64,000 nt of DNA from Psococerastis gibbosa (Eukaryota; Arthropoda; Insecta; Psocodea; Psocidae), in contig OZ020492.1 in NCBI GenBank assembly GCA_963971405.1, positions 16,207,704-16,271,703 of the forward strand. Direction: 5' to 3'. The first letter of the stretch is position 1, and each line of letters begins with the position of its first letter. The translations under genes were made by a program, and so were the position numbers. Under the pieces are notes generated by a model. That model was not told the DNA's origin. It saw only the letters and a list, made by a program, of their open reading frames with translations, and searched no databases. This document shows, in pieces, positions 51,647 to 62,608 of this stretch.

Positions 51647-54600
51647 CTGAAACAAGTGATCCCAAGAAATTTCAACATTTGCGGGTTATACGACCGGCAT
51701 GCGAACATGTCACAAAGGAATACGTTTTAAAGAAGTCATCTGGCGTACCAGTTGTCTCGGTACATTCAGTTTTATTACTTTTGAGTAGAATTTAATTAGA
51801 AAGGCTTTCATGGCCAGAGCTCCATGATCAAGCAGAAGAATCTACTTGGACTTATATTGCCTGCTGTGTTAAAGGTCACAGGGCTTAGTACTGATAAGGA
51901 CTGGTGGTTTTTGGTTGATTGACTCATTGGTCTTGTGTTCTACTCTGAATTATTGAGTAAATCCTATCCTCTTGTAGACAGTGGCGGGTCCAGTGGGGGG
52001 GGGGGGGGGGCTATGGGGGCCATGCCCCCCCCCCCCCGAGAAAAATTAGCGTACACTGTATAAAATAGGACATTATAAACAAAAACCTTATATTAGTATG
52101 GTAACATGAATAAAATAAAAATAAATACAATTTGTATGAATATGTCTTCCATGTTTTACTTATAAATTTTACTGCTGTAAAAATCGAAAAACCCCACTAT
52201 TTAGAACTTACATTTTATAACTCTGCGGCGTATAAATGGGAAGGGAGGCGGGGGGGTGGGGCAGCGCCCTCGAAATTGGAAAATTTAAGACAAAATTAGC
52301 TAATGAGCTGTTGTAATGCATAATTTGCCATTATGTAATAGAAGTTCGGGTCAGCAGTGAGTAGTAAGTGGTTTGGTTGGTAAAATTCAACGCTTCTAGG
52401 TCCTCTGCCCACGGCAAGAAATTGATCGCAAGAGGCGATTTGGTCTCAGTCCCTCCCGAAAATATATTTCATATTCACCACTTCGGAGACTGGAAACTTT
52501 TATCACCTTCGCGACAATGATTCAGCAAAACTGGAGTAAAACATAAAGGGGTCAACAGTTACGGCCTTAGGGTTCTGAACCAAAGGAAGGAGATACCTAC
52601 GGGAGGCTAAAGAATAATAAAACTACCTCGCCAGGGCGTTCTTGAAGTTCGATCGCATTAGTGGCATCCTCCCATGGTCTGAAAAACAATTGGGGTACTT
52701 GGGGATTGGGTGCCTCTACTCCGTTCTCGGCTGCAGCTTCGTCCTGAAACAATTTGAACCAGAAAGTTTACTATTGGTTTGTAATCACGGCTACGGGATT
52801 TTTAACAGGCGGAGGGCTTTTGAAGCGTAGTTTATTTCTGTTACAAGTTGACAGGAACTAGCCTGTCCCTATACCGCCAATGCGGGGACTGTTACGCTTT
52901 TATTACCATCACTTGAAAATGGACAATGACTTAGCAGAAATGGAGTACAATATAAAAATAATAACGGCTACGGCCCAGGGAGTCGGAGCCAAAGGATGCT
53001 CATACACGGGGGAATAAAGGAACAGAATGCTAATCACCGAGTGGAAAATCTTTTCGAGAAACAAACAAATTCACGGTACCTGTCTGTGAGATTTGCCCAT
53101 TTGCCTTAAAACATTCTGCTATCTATTGATCAATTTTAATTGTAGTATTATATCGTATCCGTATGTTATACACTATAGTCCAGCCATTGAATTCAATTCT
53201 GTCAGTCGCGATTTCGTCTTGTCCATTGAAGCTATAGGGCTAGCAGAAGATTTCTTCGAACCATAGCCAGCTGGCGTGAAGCCGGCTGCACAGAACCGCA
53301 CGGGTTTACTCATAAGCACGCCCCGAACACATGTCCTTGTCACAGAACATTCGGAAGTGCGTTCAGAAATTAACTTTTCTTTGCACCAACCTATCACCAG
53401 CCTATTTGTTCAAACGATAAATTTCTCAGCGTCTCACGCCGCGTCAAACGTTCGTGAGTACCGGACTTGTAAAGTTTTAACTATACCTCACAACGGCGTT
53501 CTTGTATTTCGATAGCAACTCTAGCATCCTCCCATGGTCGGAAAATCTTTTGGGGCATTGGGAGCTCGTCTGCAAAGTAGTTCTTAAACAATTTGAAACA
53601 GTGAGTAAACTATTGGCTCGTAGGAACTTTCGCCGTCTTTTCTTCCGTGTATAATATCAGAGAATGCAATTAAAAATTAACCATGGAATCAGAAGTCGAC
53701 ACATTGTCATTCATTGTTTGTGGCCCTTGTAGGATATCCTCATCTTCGTCGGTACTTCCATACACCAAGACGATGTATTTATTTATTTATTTTTAAATCT
53801 TATCAATAAAATTAGTAGATTGAAAAAATGAGTAATTTCATGGTAAATAATTTCCTCTGGCTATAGCCTTGGGTATCCCCTATCCCAAAGCACTGAATTA
53901 ATCGGTGGCATTGCATATTTAACTAGATCGGGCATACCAATACATTAGCACACAGCACTAGCGGATCCAGCTATGGGCTAATGGGGCTAAAGCCCCCCCC
54001 CCCCCTTCCTTCTCTTACCCAACTTACTCTAGATACAACACACTTTCAAAAAAGTCTTCACTCTATCATAGACCACCTGAATATAGGCTTTCCATCCACT
54101 AGTGCAGCTCCCCCTCTAATTATTTATGGGTTCACTAGTGCCACACAGTAATAATGGCTGGGCACGCAATGCATTTGTGCGTGAATTTTCCATAATTTCT
54201 TCAAATAATAATTGTTTGCATAGAACCAAATATTTTTTGGGAAAGCAACCTGTCCGGTTTGGGTACTCAATTTAATACCTAAAAGTTGTCCGAAGGTATA
54301 AATCAACGATAGAAAGGTTACGCAGGAAAATTATTTTTTAGTTATTTTTCATGAAAATTCACTTATTTTTATTTTTTTTACCCCCCGAAGCAAACTTTCA
54401 TGGGGCTAGCGACCCCCTGCACTTTGTTAGCATTAATAACGACTACAATATATGTGAATTTAAAAGAAATTGTTGAAGCCGGTTTTGAGAAATAAGGTTT
54501 TTTAGACGTTTTTTGGAGTTTTTTGAGAATAAAACCCCCATATTGAGTTAGCCCAAAATAAAAAATTGTCCCGAGGTGTGATTTTTGTGAAACTACATGC

Positions 54601-55943
54601 CAAATTTCATTCTAATCCACCGAGTAGTTTGCCCGCAAATCGATGAACCGACTTTTTTTGGTTCCTGGGACCTCATAACGTGAAAATCCGTTGAAATCTC
54701 GGAATCGAAAATTTTCACAAAGCTTTCCTTATAGGGCCTACTACGTATAAATTGGAAAACAAAGAAAACTGGAAGCCTTTGATTTGTGTTGCTACAGAAG
54801 AATCTTGAAAATCCCATGTAGAGACCACATAACCAAGGAAGAACTGCTCCATGGAATAAACGAAAAAAGAGCTATTATGGCCAACATTTCAACAAGATGA
54901 GGCAAATGGAAGGGGCATGTTCTGAGATACGAAGGGCACCTCAAGAACATCATTGAGGGTATGGTTGAAGGCACCAATTCAAGAGGACGACAGAGGAAGG
55001 AGTAGCCTACCTAGAGGATGCCATGAAGGACCTAGGGTGCGACACCTATATAGGACTGAAAAGGACAGCACAAAACAGACAAGAGTGGAAGAGAAGAATA
55101 CAACATTTGCTGCAAACCTATCCATAGATTGCAACTCGAGAAGAAGAACAAACAGATACGCAGGTAACAGGGACAAAAGACTGGACTTCGTGTTATCAAA
55201 TGTTCTTTTTTATGTAGATTCTCATTTATATCGTAGTTTAATGAAATGATGATTGACATGCATTTAATAATAGAAGTAAATATTTTTTTTATAAAAATAT
55301 TGTTTTAAAATTAACAGGCAACAAAATTGCGTTCATTCATATTTGCAAAGCGGACTGGCATTACTGCAAGCAAAAAGGAAGGTTCGCCCCCCCCCCCCCG
55401 AGAAATGTCTGGATCCGTCACTGGGTACACCTCGACAACTGCCTGCGCCCCACACACTTGCCATCTTCAATCCTCCACGGACAATATCTGTCAGTGTTGT
55501 ACGCACACGGCCATTGAGACCAGTGTACATAGTAAGCAGTAAGGCTAGTATGGGGACGTACAGAGTTCTGAATTAGATTGGCCGGACTTGCTGCAAATCA
55601 AAGTTATCAACAAGATGTGTTTCCAAATGCCTGACTTCATAAGGGTTCCCCTTTAGACTAAGATATTTAGCTGTTGATTAAAGACAATTCTTATTAACCA
55701 TTGCGCTTCCATAATTTTGAAACAATTTTTTGTGTTATTTAAGCGATTCCAAGTAACCCAAGCTTATTTTTAACTTCCGACTGCAGTTTGAACGTATTAA
55801 TACCATTGTTTGTAAGTTAAGAATACCTGATTAGGATTTGCCTCTTGTTGCCTTTGTTCTGTTTCAGCACTTGTTCCAGGTTTCAGGCTTAAATTTTCCG
55901 GAGATGTTTGCTCCACTTGTATCTTCTTGCCGTGGTAATTCAT
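51263..55943 (-). CDS. second C2H2 zinc-finger gene (partial model, four exons)
   Basis: Exons 55943-55827, 53582-53487, 52743-52627 and 51646-51263 join in phase 0 to about 238 residues. No BTB domain is seen; the first exon may not be the true start because its frame is open to an acceptor at 55961. Layout: polar Gln-rich N-terminal piece, two paralogous linker modules with FRPWEDA, then Ser/Gly-rich sequence and C2H2 fingers. Likely a nuclear DNA-binding protein. The 3' coding end is damaged by a microsatellite (see the terminal exon). Strand and style match the BTB-ZF gene at 18-28 kb, so they may be relatives, but sequence similarity is limited to the finger motif. Confidence 0.6.
52627..52743 (-). 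CDS. linker exon with FRPWEDA motif, copy 1
   Basis: Acceptor attgtttcag|GAC, donor GAG|GTAGTT; 39 codons, phase 0. DEAAAENGVEAPNPQ then QLFFRPWEDATNAIELQERP-GE. Paralogous to the exon at 53487-53582. Confidence 0.65.
53173..53486. other. insert between the duplicated exons
   Basis: Minus frame 53173-53397 contains FCAAGFTPAGYGSKKSSASP and KTKSRLTELNSMAGL. It separates the copy-2 exon from its duplicated intron flank, so it looks like a later insertion; family unknown. Confidence 0.35.
53487..53582 (-). CDS. linker exon with FRPWEDA motif, copy 2
   Basis: Acceptor attgtttaag|AAC, donor GAG|GTATAG; 32 codons, phase 0. NYFADELPMPQKIFRPWEDA then RVAIEIQERRCE. 15 of the 22 aligned C-terminal residues match copy 1. 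Confidence 0.6.
53800..54762 (-). mobile_element. HINE copy 14 with nested MITE
   Basis: Diverged-subfamily sequence ('ctatcccaaagcactgaatt') through to the 5' hairpin end attggaaaacaa. 3' terminus missing. Interrupted by a hAT MITE at 53956-54140. Confidence 0.7.
53956..54140. mobile_element. hAT-type MITE, CACTAGCGGATCC type
   Basis: 185 bp, ends CACTAGCGGATCC and GGGTTCACTAGTG, flanked by GCACACAG / CCACACAG (7 of 8). Without it the flanks read 'ttagcacacagtaataatgg', as in other HINE copies. Confidence 0.75.
54768..55165 (+). pseudogene. LINE C-terminal fragment
   Basis: KLEAFDLCCYRRILKIPCRD then HITKEELLHGINEKRAIM, stop, GKWKGHVLRYEGHLKNIIEG and MVEGTNSRGRQRKE, more stops. RTE/Jockey-type tail, old. 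Confidence 0.7.
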
Positions 55944-55960
55944 TTTGTGGCTTGAACCTT
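55827..55960 (-). CDS. zinc-finger gene, first identified exon
   Basis: Acceptor attgtttcag|AA and donor CAG|GTATTC; the open frame reads GSSHKMNYHGKKIQVEQTSP and ENLSLKPGTSAETEQRQQEA. Met at 55943 may start translation, or the exon may be internal (phase 1 acceptor). Phase 0 donor fits the exon at 53582. Confidence 0.5.
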
Positions 55961-56294
55961 CTGAAACAATATAGTTCGGAGATTCGGGCCATTAGCCTAA
56001 AACAAAATAGTCAAGCCCCAGATGTACAACTCGATAGGATAGTGGACAACCACATTATGGAAGAGAAACTTTTATGACGAGAAGAAGCAACACGAATCAG
56101 AATTACCTAACCTTTCCTTACGTCAACGGAGATAGCTAATTGGTTTGCTTGAGTAGGCTTTATCGGAAATTTACAACTGAATTACGATACATAAATATGT
56201 AAGTACAGTAACAATATAATTGGTCGTACTGCAGTAATATGCCATAAAACACAGTACGGTATTTGGTATTTCGTACTGTACGTCAGCTTCTCAC

Positions 56295-56322
56295 CATAAT
56301 AATTACTTCTTCTTCTGTCTTC
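56295..56322 (-). CDS. possible 28-nt micro-exon
   Basis: Acceptor tttcccctccag|GAA and donor TATG|GTGAGA; EDRRRSNYY in phase 0 to 1, which fits the phase 1 acceptor at 55960. Too short to trust without RNA. Confidence 0.2.
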
Positions 56323-57223
56323 CTGGAGGGGAAACAGGTTTGTAGTTGAAATACCCCCCCCCCCCCCACCCGCTCTTACTAGTTACGAGATTTTTATGAA
56401 AAAACTCACAAAACGATACTTTTACAATACTTGTTCTTTTTAGGGGCTTACTCAAATTAAAGGGAGTTTTCCCAAAAAAACGGTAAAAAGAAATTCTAAA
56501 CAAATTATTCCCAGATTTTGAGGGGGCACGTTCGACCCCCCTACTCCTACTGACTACATTCTCTCTTAGCTTGCAGGTTTCAAAATTATCTGTGAAAGTC
56601 TAAAGCAGTCCCTCCGTCCCACAACTCTTCTTCTTCTTCTTCTTCATTTTTTTCTTCTACCTCCTTAGCATGCCAGCGGGGGGGGGGGGTGTCCACTTCT
56701 TATAGCCCTCTCGTTGTCTCGTTGTCATCCCCTTGCGGTCTGTCTTCGTATTCCACCTTTTCTCTTCGAGTGTTGTCTTCGGTCTGACTAATGGCTAGTG
56801 GCCTCGGCTAGCTTTTTCCAGCCAACCTGCCTTCCCCCCAGGGCCCAGTCTGTGGATGTGGCCGAACAGTAACTGCTTTAGAATGAATGAATGAATGTAT
56901 TTCCAAGATAATATACAGATATACAGTGTATTTGGACATTACAATAGCATTGTTATCGCTTGTCTTTAGAAACCCGTACGCAATCAGTACCTGTTACATT
57001 GTTGTTGTATTTTCTCAAATAAAAAATATTCTGCTAAAAAAAAATTAAGATGAAAAATTAAAAATGATTAAATTTATATTATGTGAATAGGCTATGCCCT
57101 GTATTCTTTTAACCATTCTTTTACTTTTTCCGGAATATTATATTGTTAATTATTATTTGCTTTATTTATTGTGGTAATTGGAGCATGTAGCACACTCCCC
57201 CCCCCCAGATAATACAAATTTAA
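56323..57223. other. repeat-rich, no gene
   Basis: C-runs at 56354 and 57197, a CTT microsatellite at 56628-56645 and a GAAT microsatellite at 56881-56898. The 56640-56880 block is probably an old LINE scrap but I cannot identify a frame. Confidence 0.4.
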
Positions 57224-57630
57224 AGAACCGGTACGAGTGAACCCGTACATGCTTTCCTATTTATCAATTAGGTACTGTAATAGTTCCTTGATAAATAATT
57301 GCCCTAGGGATACATTTAGGTTTAGGTTTCCCTATTCCAAAGCACTGAATTAATTTATGGGCGGCCCAATATATTACAACACAGTAATAACGGTATGCAA
57401 TGTATTATGAATTATCCATAATTTCTTCAAAAAGGAATTATTTATTAAATACCAAAATTTTACTTGGGAAAGCAAACTGTTCGGATTTGCTACTCTATTT
57501 AACATCATTTTAAAACAAACCTGATGAAAGCATCGATGGAAAGGTTTTGTTAACATTAACAACGACTATAATGTATGTGAATTTAAAAGAAACAGTTGAA
57601 ATCGTTATTTCTTGGTAAATAGTGTTTTTA
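57224..57630 (-). mobile_element. HINE copy 15, 3' part
   Basis: AGAACCGGTACGAGTGAACC start, 'ctatttatcaattagg', then 'attaacaacgactataatg'; 5' half missing. Confidence 0.65.
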
Positions 57631-57644
57631 GCCATTTATTTACC

Positions 57645-57772
57645 GTACCTGCCGGAGTCTTATGAAGAACCAGTAGAAACTCGGCTGATGGGCCGTGGTC
57701 AATATGAAAATGAATTTCCACATAGATCACTTTCATATCGATGTCATCACCCCGGATTCTACTGGTTCTTCA
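57645..57772. repeat. foldback fragment
   Basis: gaagaaccagtagaaactcgg pairs with 'cggattctactggttcttc'; same family as 43961-44463. Confidence 0.55.
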
Positions 57773-57885
57773 TTTTTTTAGCCTCCGCCACATGTTTTAG
57801 TAGATAGATACAACCCAATTTTTCATTTTTAGTTAGTGGCGAGAAATCCCTTATAATATTTTTATTACATCATATTTTAGTAATA

Positions 57886-57888
<3 letters not shown>

Positions 57889-57930
<42 letters not shown>
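57889..57930. repeat. (TAT)n microsatellite
   Basis: About 14 uninterrupted ATT units directly before the LINE fragment. Confidence 0.9.
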
Positions 57931-58623
57931 AGAAAAAAAAATATTTCCCACACTCATCACTGTCTTCACCAAACAAACTCAAAAAACTGTGACTGTGTAG
58001 AAGAAATAGAGATTAAGGAGGAGCATAAATATCTTGGGTTAATATTGGACAGTAGACTAACATGGCAGAATCAAATTGATTGTATATACAAAAAAATGAG
58101 GTCAGGGTGTTGTGCTATACAAAAATTAAAATATTGCCTTCCGCTAAAAACCCTAAAAATGATTTACCATGCACTAATAGAATCGGTATTAAATTATGGA
58201 ATACAAACTTGGGGGAGAGATAACAACAGCTATTTCACAAAAATACAAAAAATGCAAAATAAAATAGTAAGAAACATGCTATCTAATAAATTAAACAAAA
58301 AATTTAAAAATGTAGACGAAAAATACAGATTTCTAGATATACTACCAATAGGAAAACTGTACAAATATCTCATAATAAAGAATAACTATTTTATGTATTT
58401 AAGTAAAATTGTTGGAAACACACAGAATAAGAGGCAACTGAGAAATGTAGACACATTGAGACAAAATATTCCTATAACACATAATAAGTACGGCAGACGC
58501 CTCAATGAAACAGTTTTACCTGAGATATTTAACAAATTGCCACTTAAACTAAAAGAATTGAACAAAATAGGGAAAATAAAAAAAGAATTAAAAAAATACT
58601 TAATTTTAAATACAGACTATTAG
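57931..58623 (+). pseudogene. LINE reverse-transcriptase C-terminal part
   Basis: Open for about 230 codons: CVEEIEIKEEHKYLGLILDS, RLTWQNQIDCIYKKM, LKMIYHALIESVLNYGIQTW, then a Lys/Asn-rich end with stop at 58621. These are the thumb and C-terminal motifs of Jockey/CR1-like RTs (YLGLILD, LNYGIQTWG). No catalytic YADD is included: 5'-truncated. The frame is intact, so it is relatively young. 3' UTR and an (AAAAT)n-like tail follow to about 59000. Confidence 0.8.
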
Positions 58624-59230
58624 CCATTTCATTATACATATAATTTTACATCAATATATGATAATATATAATAGTATAAATAATAAATATATATAAATAC
58701 ATCCTTCAGAGTTCAGAAGGATCTCACTCATTGCAGAAAGCTAGAGTGAGTACTATACAATGGTTTATTATTATTAATTATTATTAATTATATTTATATC
58801 TTGCAGTGCCACTGCACTATGATCGCTCGATAAGCGGAAGCTTGAGCGTGATAATGCTGATTAATAACAAATTGTTGTTCTCAATATATGCACCTTGTCC
58901 GGGGTTACCGGTCAAGGAAAAAAGTGAAAAAGTGATTATTATAAAATAAAAATAAAATAAAATAAAAATAAAATAAAAATAAAAATAAAATAAAAATATA
59001 AAATAAATAAGTAAATAAAAAACAGTATAAATAAAAAATAATAAAAATTATTATTTTAATATAAGAAAAAATAATATGATAATATCTTGTTTTAGCAGCA
59101 CTGTATAAGTCCTTTGTCCCAATCAAGCTTTAGCTTGGGGATGAGGTATGGTATCATTATGTCTATTGTATTTTGCAAATATATATGCTACTTGTCCAGG
59201 GGATACTGGGCAAAGAAAAGAAAGAAAGAA
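58624..59230 (+). mobile_element. LINE 3' UTR and tails
   Basis: 'caccttgtccggggttacc' then an A/T pentamer run (58940-59050); a second, similar end 'tacttgtccaggggatactg' with an (AAAG)n tail at 59189-59230, suggesting two nested 3' ends. Confidence 0.5.
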
Positions 59231-60164
59231 GATTATCAATTTAACAGATACTAAAAAAGTTTATTCAACTACCCCCATGACACCTACATGATAGAAGGCC
59301 GCGAGCTCCTATGCGATCTCCCCAACAACTATTACTGGTACATGATAATTTCAGACGCTTTGTAGTGTACAATAAAGCAGTAAAACAGTAATTACAGGCT
59401 ATAACGGAAATATTATATTTGATTGCTGGTAGATATAGATCACCAAAAGTACACTCATCTTGGAGAACAACTTTGCAGGTGTCATGTTAACGTGGAGTAT
59501 AGGTAGTACTTACAACCCTTTCAACGCAATATTAACTTAAAATGTTGTGTCTGTATGACTTTAAATGTATATTTAACCAATATTTTGTAGCCAAAGGAAT
59601 AAACCGCACACGAGCATCACCTTCCAGTCGATGCTTATAGTATTGTAGGCCTATTATTGTACATGGAAATACGTATACATACACTTAAAAATAATTATAA
59701 GAAATGTAATTGCGAGCCAAAATGGTTTAAAAATCGATACAAGGAAAATGGAGAGTCATGTTACAGTTAAGCCTACTGCACATATTATATAACTCATCAA
59801 CGGCTGGAATATTTTCAATTGCTTCAGGTTGCTGGATTCATCTCCGCCCAGAAGGCCCGAATAGCAGAATATCTGTTGAAATATCGGAAAAATAATAGTG
59901 TTGACATTTAACTTTGTTTATTAATAAACTAGAAACTGTTGGTCTTACCTAGTTTTTTAGGTCTGCGTGATGGACGATCTGGGCGTCCAGCGGAGATATC
60001 TGACCAGAAAACTGCTAATTGGAGCGTGCAGGAGGAACCTATGGGATTGTTTATTAGCAATATGAAAAATATGGGAAAGTTTCAAAAGAGAGAAGTTGTG
60101 TTACATTCATAAGCGGAAAATTATGCTAATCTTGGTTTCATAACTACTACGTGGATCGTGGTGG
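59231..60164. other. intergenic, nothing recognised
   Basis: AT-rich; no frame or repeat identified. Confidence 0.4.
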
Positions 60165-60446
60165 AGTCGGTATTATTTCTAATCTACCTCAACTCTATCC
60201 AACAGCAAACATACTCGTATCCTTGGATACGGTACGAGTAGCATTGGGTGTATCCCCTCCGTGACATCTGGGACAGACAACAATCACTCCAGCTGCAATC
60301 AGGTCTTATTGATATATAGAACTTGAAAGAATTTCCACTTCTTACAAAATATGTCACCAAGTAAAAAAATTTATTATTAATATACACATTATTACAGTAT
60401 TATATGGAGTATATAACACTGACTATTAAATTAACTTTTGGTTGAA

Positions 60447-60672
60447 GAGGCAACCTCCACGTTATAACTGAAATTAGAGGATAAATAACAACTCGACTTG
60501 GCGGAATTCGAACCCACGATACGAATAATGTCAAAATACGAGCATATAAGTAGAGGATATTCATTTACTGTTCTTGTGTGGGCTTCTGCTCGAGGGGATA
60601 AAACCCCGTAGATCGTGGGTTCGAATCCCGCTAAGTCCAGTTTTTATTTATCCTCTAATTTCAGTCCGACAA
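60447..60672. mobile_element. palindromic tRNA-like element, copy 3
   Basis: Arms contain 'aactgaaattagaggataa' and 'ttatcctctaatttcagt' outside, and a reversed and a forward T-arm (gatcgtgggttcgaatcccg at 60611) inside; T5 follows gtccag. Confidence 0.7.
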
Positions 60673-60777
60673 TTTTACACCAGTGTTGCAATAATGTAGG
60701 TGTCTGCCTACCCAAGGATTCGTAACAGTATTTTACAAAATAATTACGAGTATTTACTACTGTGTATGGCGTATGCA

Positions 60778-61025
60778 TAGTGCCGGACTGGGCCGGTGGG
60801 CAGACGGGCATTTGCCCGGTGGGCCGGATCAAAAATATTTTTGAGCCGAACGTCCAAAGGAAACAATTCGTAACATATTTCAGAATAAAATAAAATGAAA
60901 TTGGTGCTAAAAACAAGTATTGCAACAGCATTTTGAATTTCAAATATAAACGCGCTTCCGCCTTTTTGACCTGAGGAAGGGGCCGCGGTACGCCAGGGCC
61001 AATTTCCAGTCCCAGTCCGCCACTG
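60778..61025. mobile_element. MITE, CGGACTGGG family
   Basis: Ends TAGTGCCGGACTGGG and CCCAGTCCGCCACTG; flanks CGTATGCA / TGCATGCA agree at 6 of 8. Confidence 0.65.
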
Positions 61026-62467
61026 TGCATGCAGTATTTACAACTGTGTATGGCATAGCATATCCATTCGGCTAGAGCTTAGTACATATTCATAAAGATT
61101 TTATAATAAATTCGGATAACTATACTTATTATTTTGTTTTCGTGAAGCTGCACCTGCTGAATCGCCTTGGCAGCGTTCATAATGTTGTGTATCTTGAAAA
61201 AAATTTAACTCTCACAGCTCATACAAGAGTCTGCGAACATAATGAAAACTAATGGTTTTGTTGTTCTTGTTGCTGTTGTTACTTACAACTTACAACTTTC
61301 TTACAACTTTCTTCCTGAACATATAAAATCAATAACCGTACTCAGCCAATTCAAGTTAGCCATTACTAAATTTCTGAAGGAAAATTATAGCACAATATTA
61401 ACAATAATAAAAACCTAATAATATACCTACCGTAAAACTTTCTTTTAAAGTTAAACATATTCCCTTAAATTCATAAAATACTTTCCTTAATTATTACATT
61501 TTCATCAATCATCGTTTATAATAAATTAGTTTAACATAAGCATACTTAGTTAATTATATTTAATTTTACTATAAGGTCAGTTTAGTTTAGTTTAGTTAGA
61601 AGTAGTTAGTAGTTTTTATTCTTAATTCAATAATTTCTATTTTAAATTTCAATAAATTAAGGGTTCAGCGCGGGTTTATCCCTTAGAGCCCTTACCATGA
61701 AAAAATGTAATAATTGTAAAAATGTATTGTATTGGAGGAAACAAATAAATATTGTATTGTATTGTATTGTTTGTTGTTGTTGTTGTTTTCCTTGTGATGC
61801 AATTATTGTATTTCGATTGTGTGATTAATATACTGCTGTGTGTATTCAGAACGTCTAGATTCACTGCTAATTTTAGTCAAATTAACATTGTCAATTCCAG
61901 CATAACCGCCACTGAAGAATTCATTACCCTTGTAATTGCCTGAAGTAAAAAATCAGAACCACCGCATGGAGTTCCTCGCGGGCAGGTCTTTTAATCAACG
62001 ACAGTCAATACAAATAGCATTAACTTTATTTTAATAATTGCAATTGTAATTAGCCTGCGTTGAGTTACAGACGGACAGACTAACGGACAGACAGGCAATT
62101 GATAATTTCGACTAGCTCAAAGCTTTCCTTATATTAACGTATTAATAGGATAGGAAAAACATTATGTCCACTCACAGTACCAAACCTGTCACCTGTTCTT
62201 ACAGATAGGATAGGGAGTTAGCATTTTATATTCGAAATAGTAATAATGACTTAAATTTAGCTTAGTCTACAAATTAGAAATAATTATAAATTTATAAGAC
62301 CGGTTTCGGCACTATCCCATCGGCAGGTGTAAAATAAAAATGGAGACAGATAAACACTAACTTTACTTAACAGGAAGGGGACAAAGTAATGTGTATCCGT
62401 TTCCATTTCTATTATACCTCACGGTGGGCTGGATAATTCCTCTTACATTTTTAATTAAATTAAATTT

Positions 62468-62608
62468 AAGAGCGACAGACAGACATTTCGTAAAAACCAC
62501 TTTTTGGGTTCCTGGGTCCTCAAAACGTGTAAATCCGTTGAAATCTCGGAATCGAAAATTTTGAACATCACAAAGCTTTCCTTTTACTACGTATAAATTG
62601 GAAAGCAA
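62468..62608 (-). mobile_element. HINE copy 16, 5' end
   Basis: From the GTCY run (agagcgacagacagacattt) to the terminus ataaattggaaagcaa. Confidence 0.7.

Larger units (their letters stand above)
60165..62415. repeat. inverted duplication, right arm
   Basis: Reverse-complement partner of 48760-50365. Carries an extra palindromic tRNA-like element (60447-60672 with flanks) and extra sequence at 61290-61770. Lacks the LINE insert present in the left arm. Confidence 0.8.
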
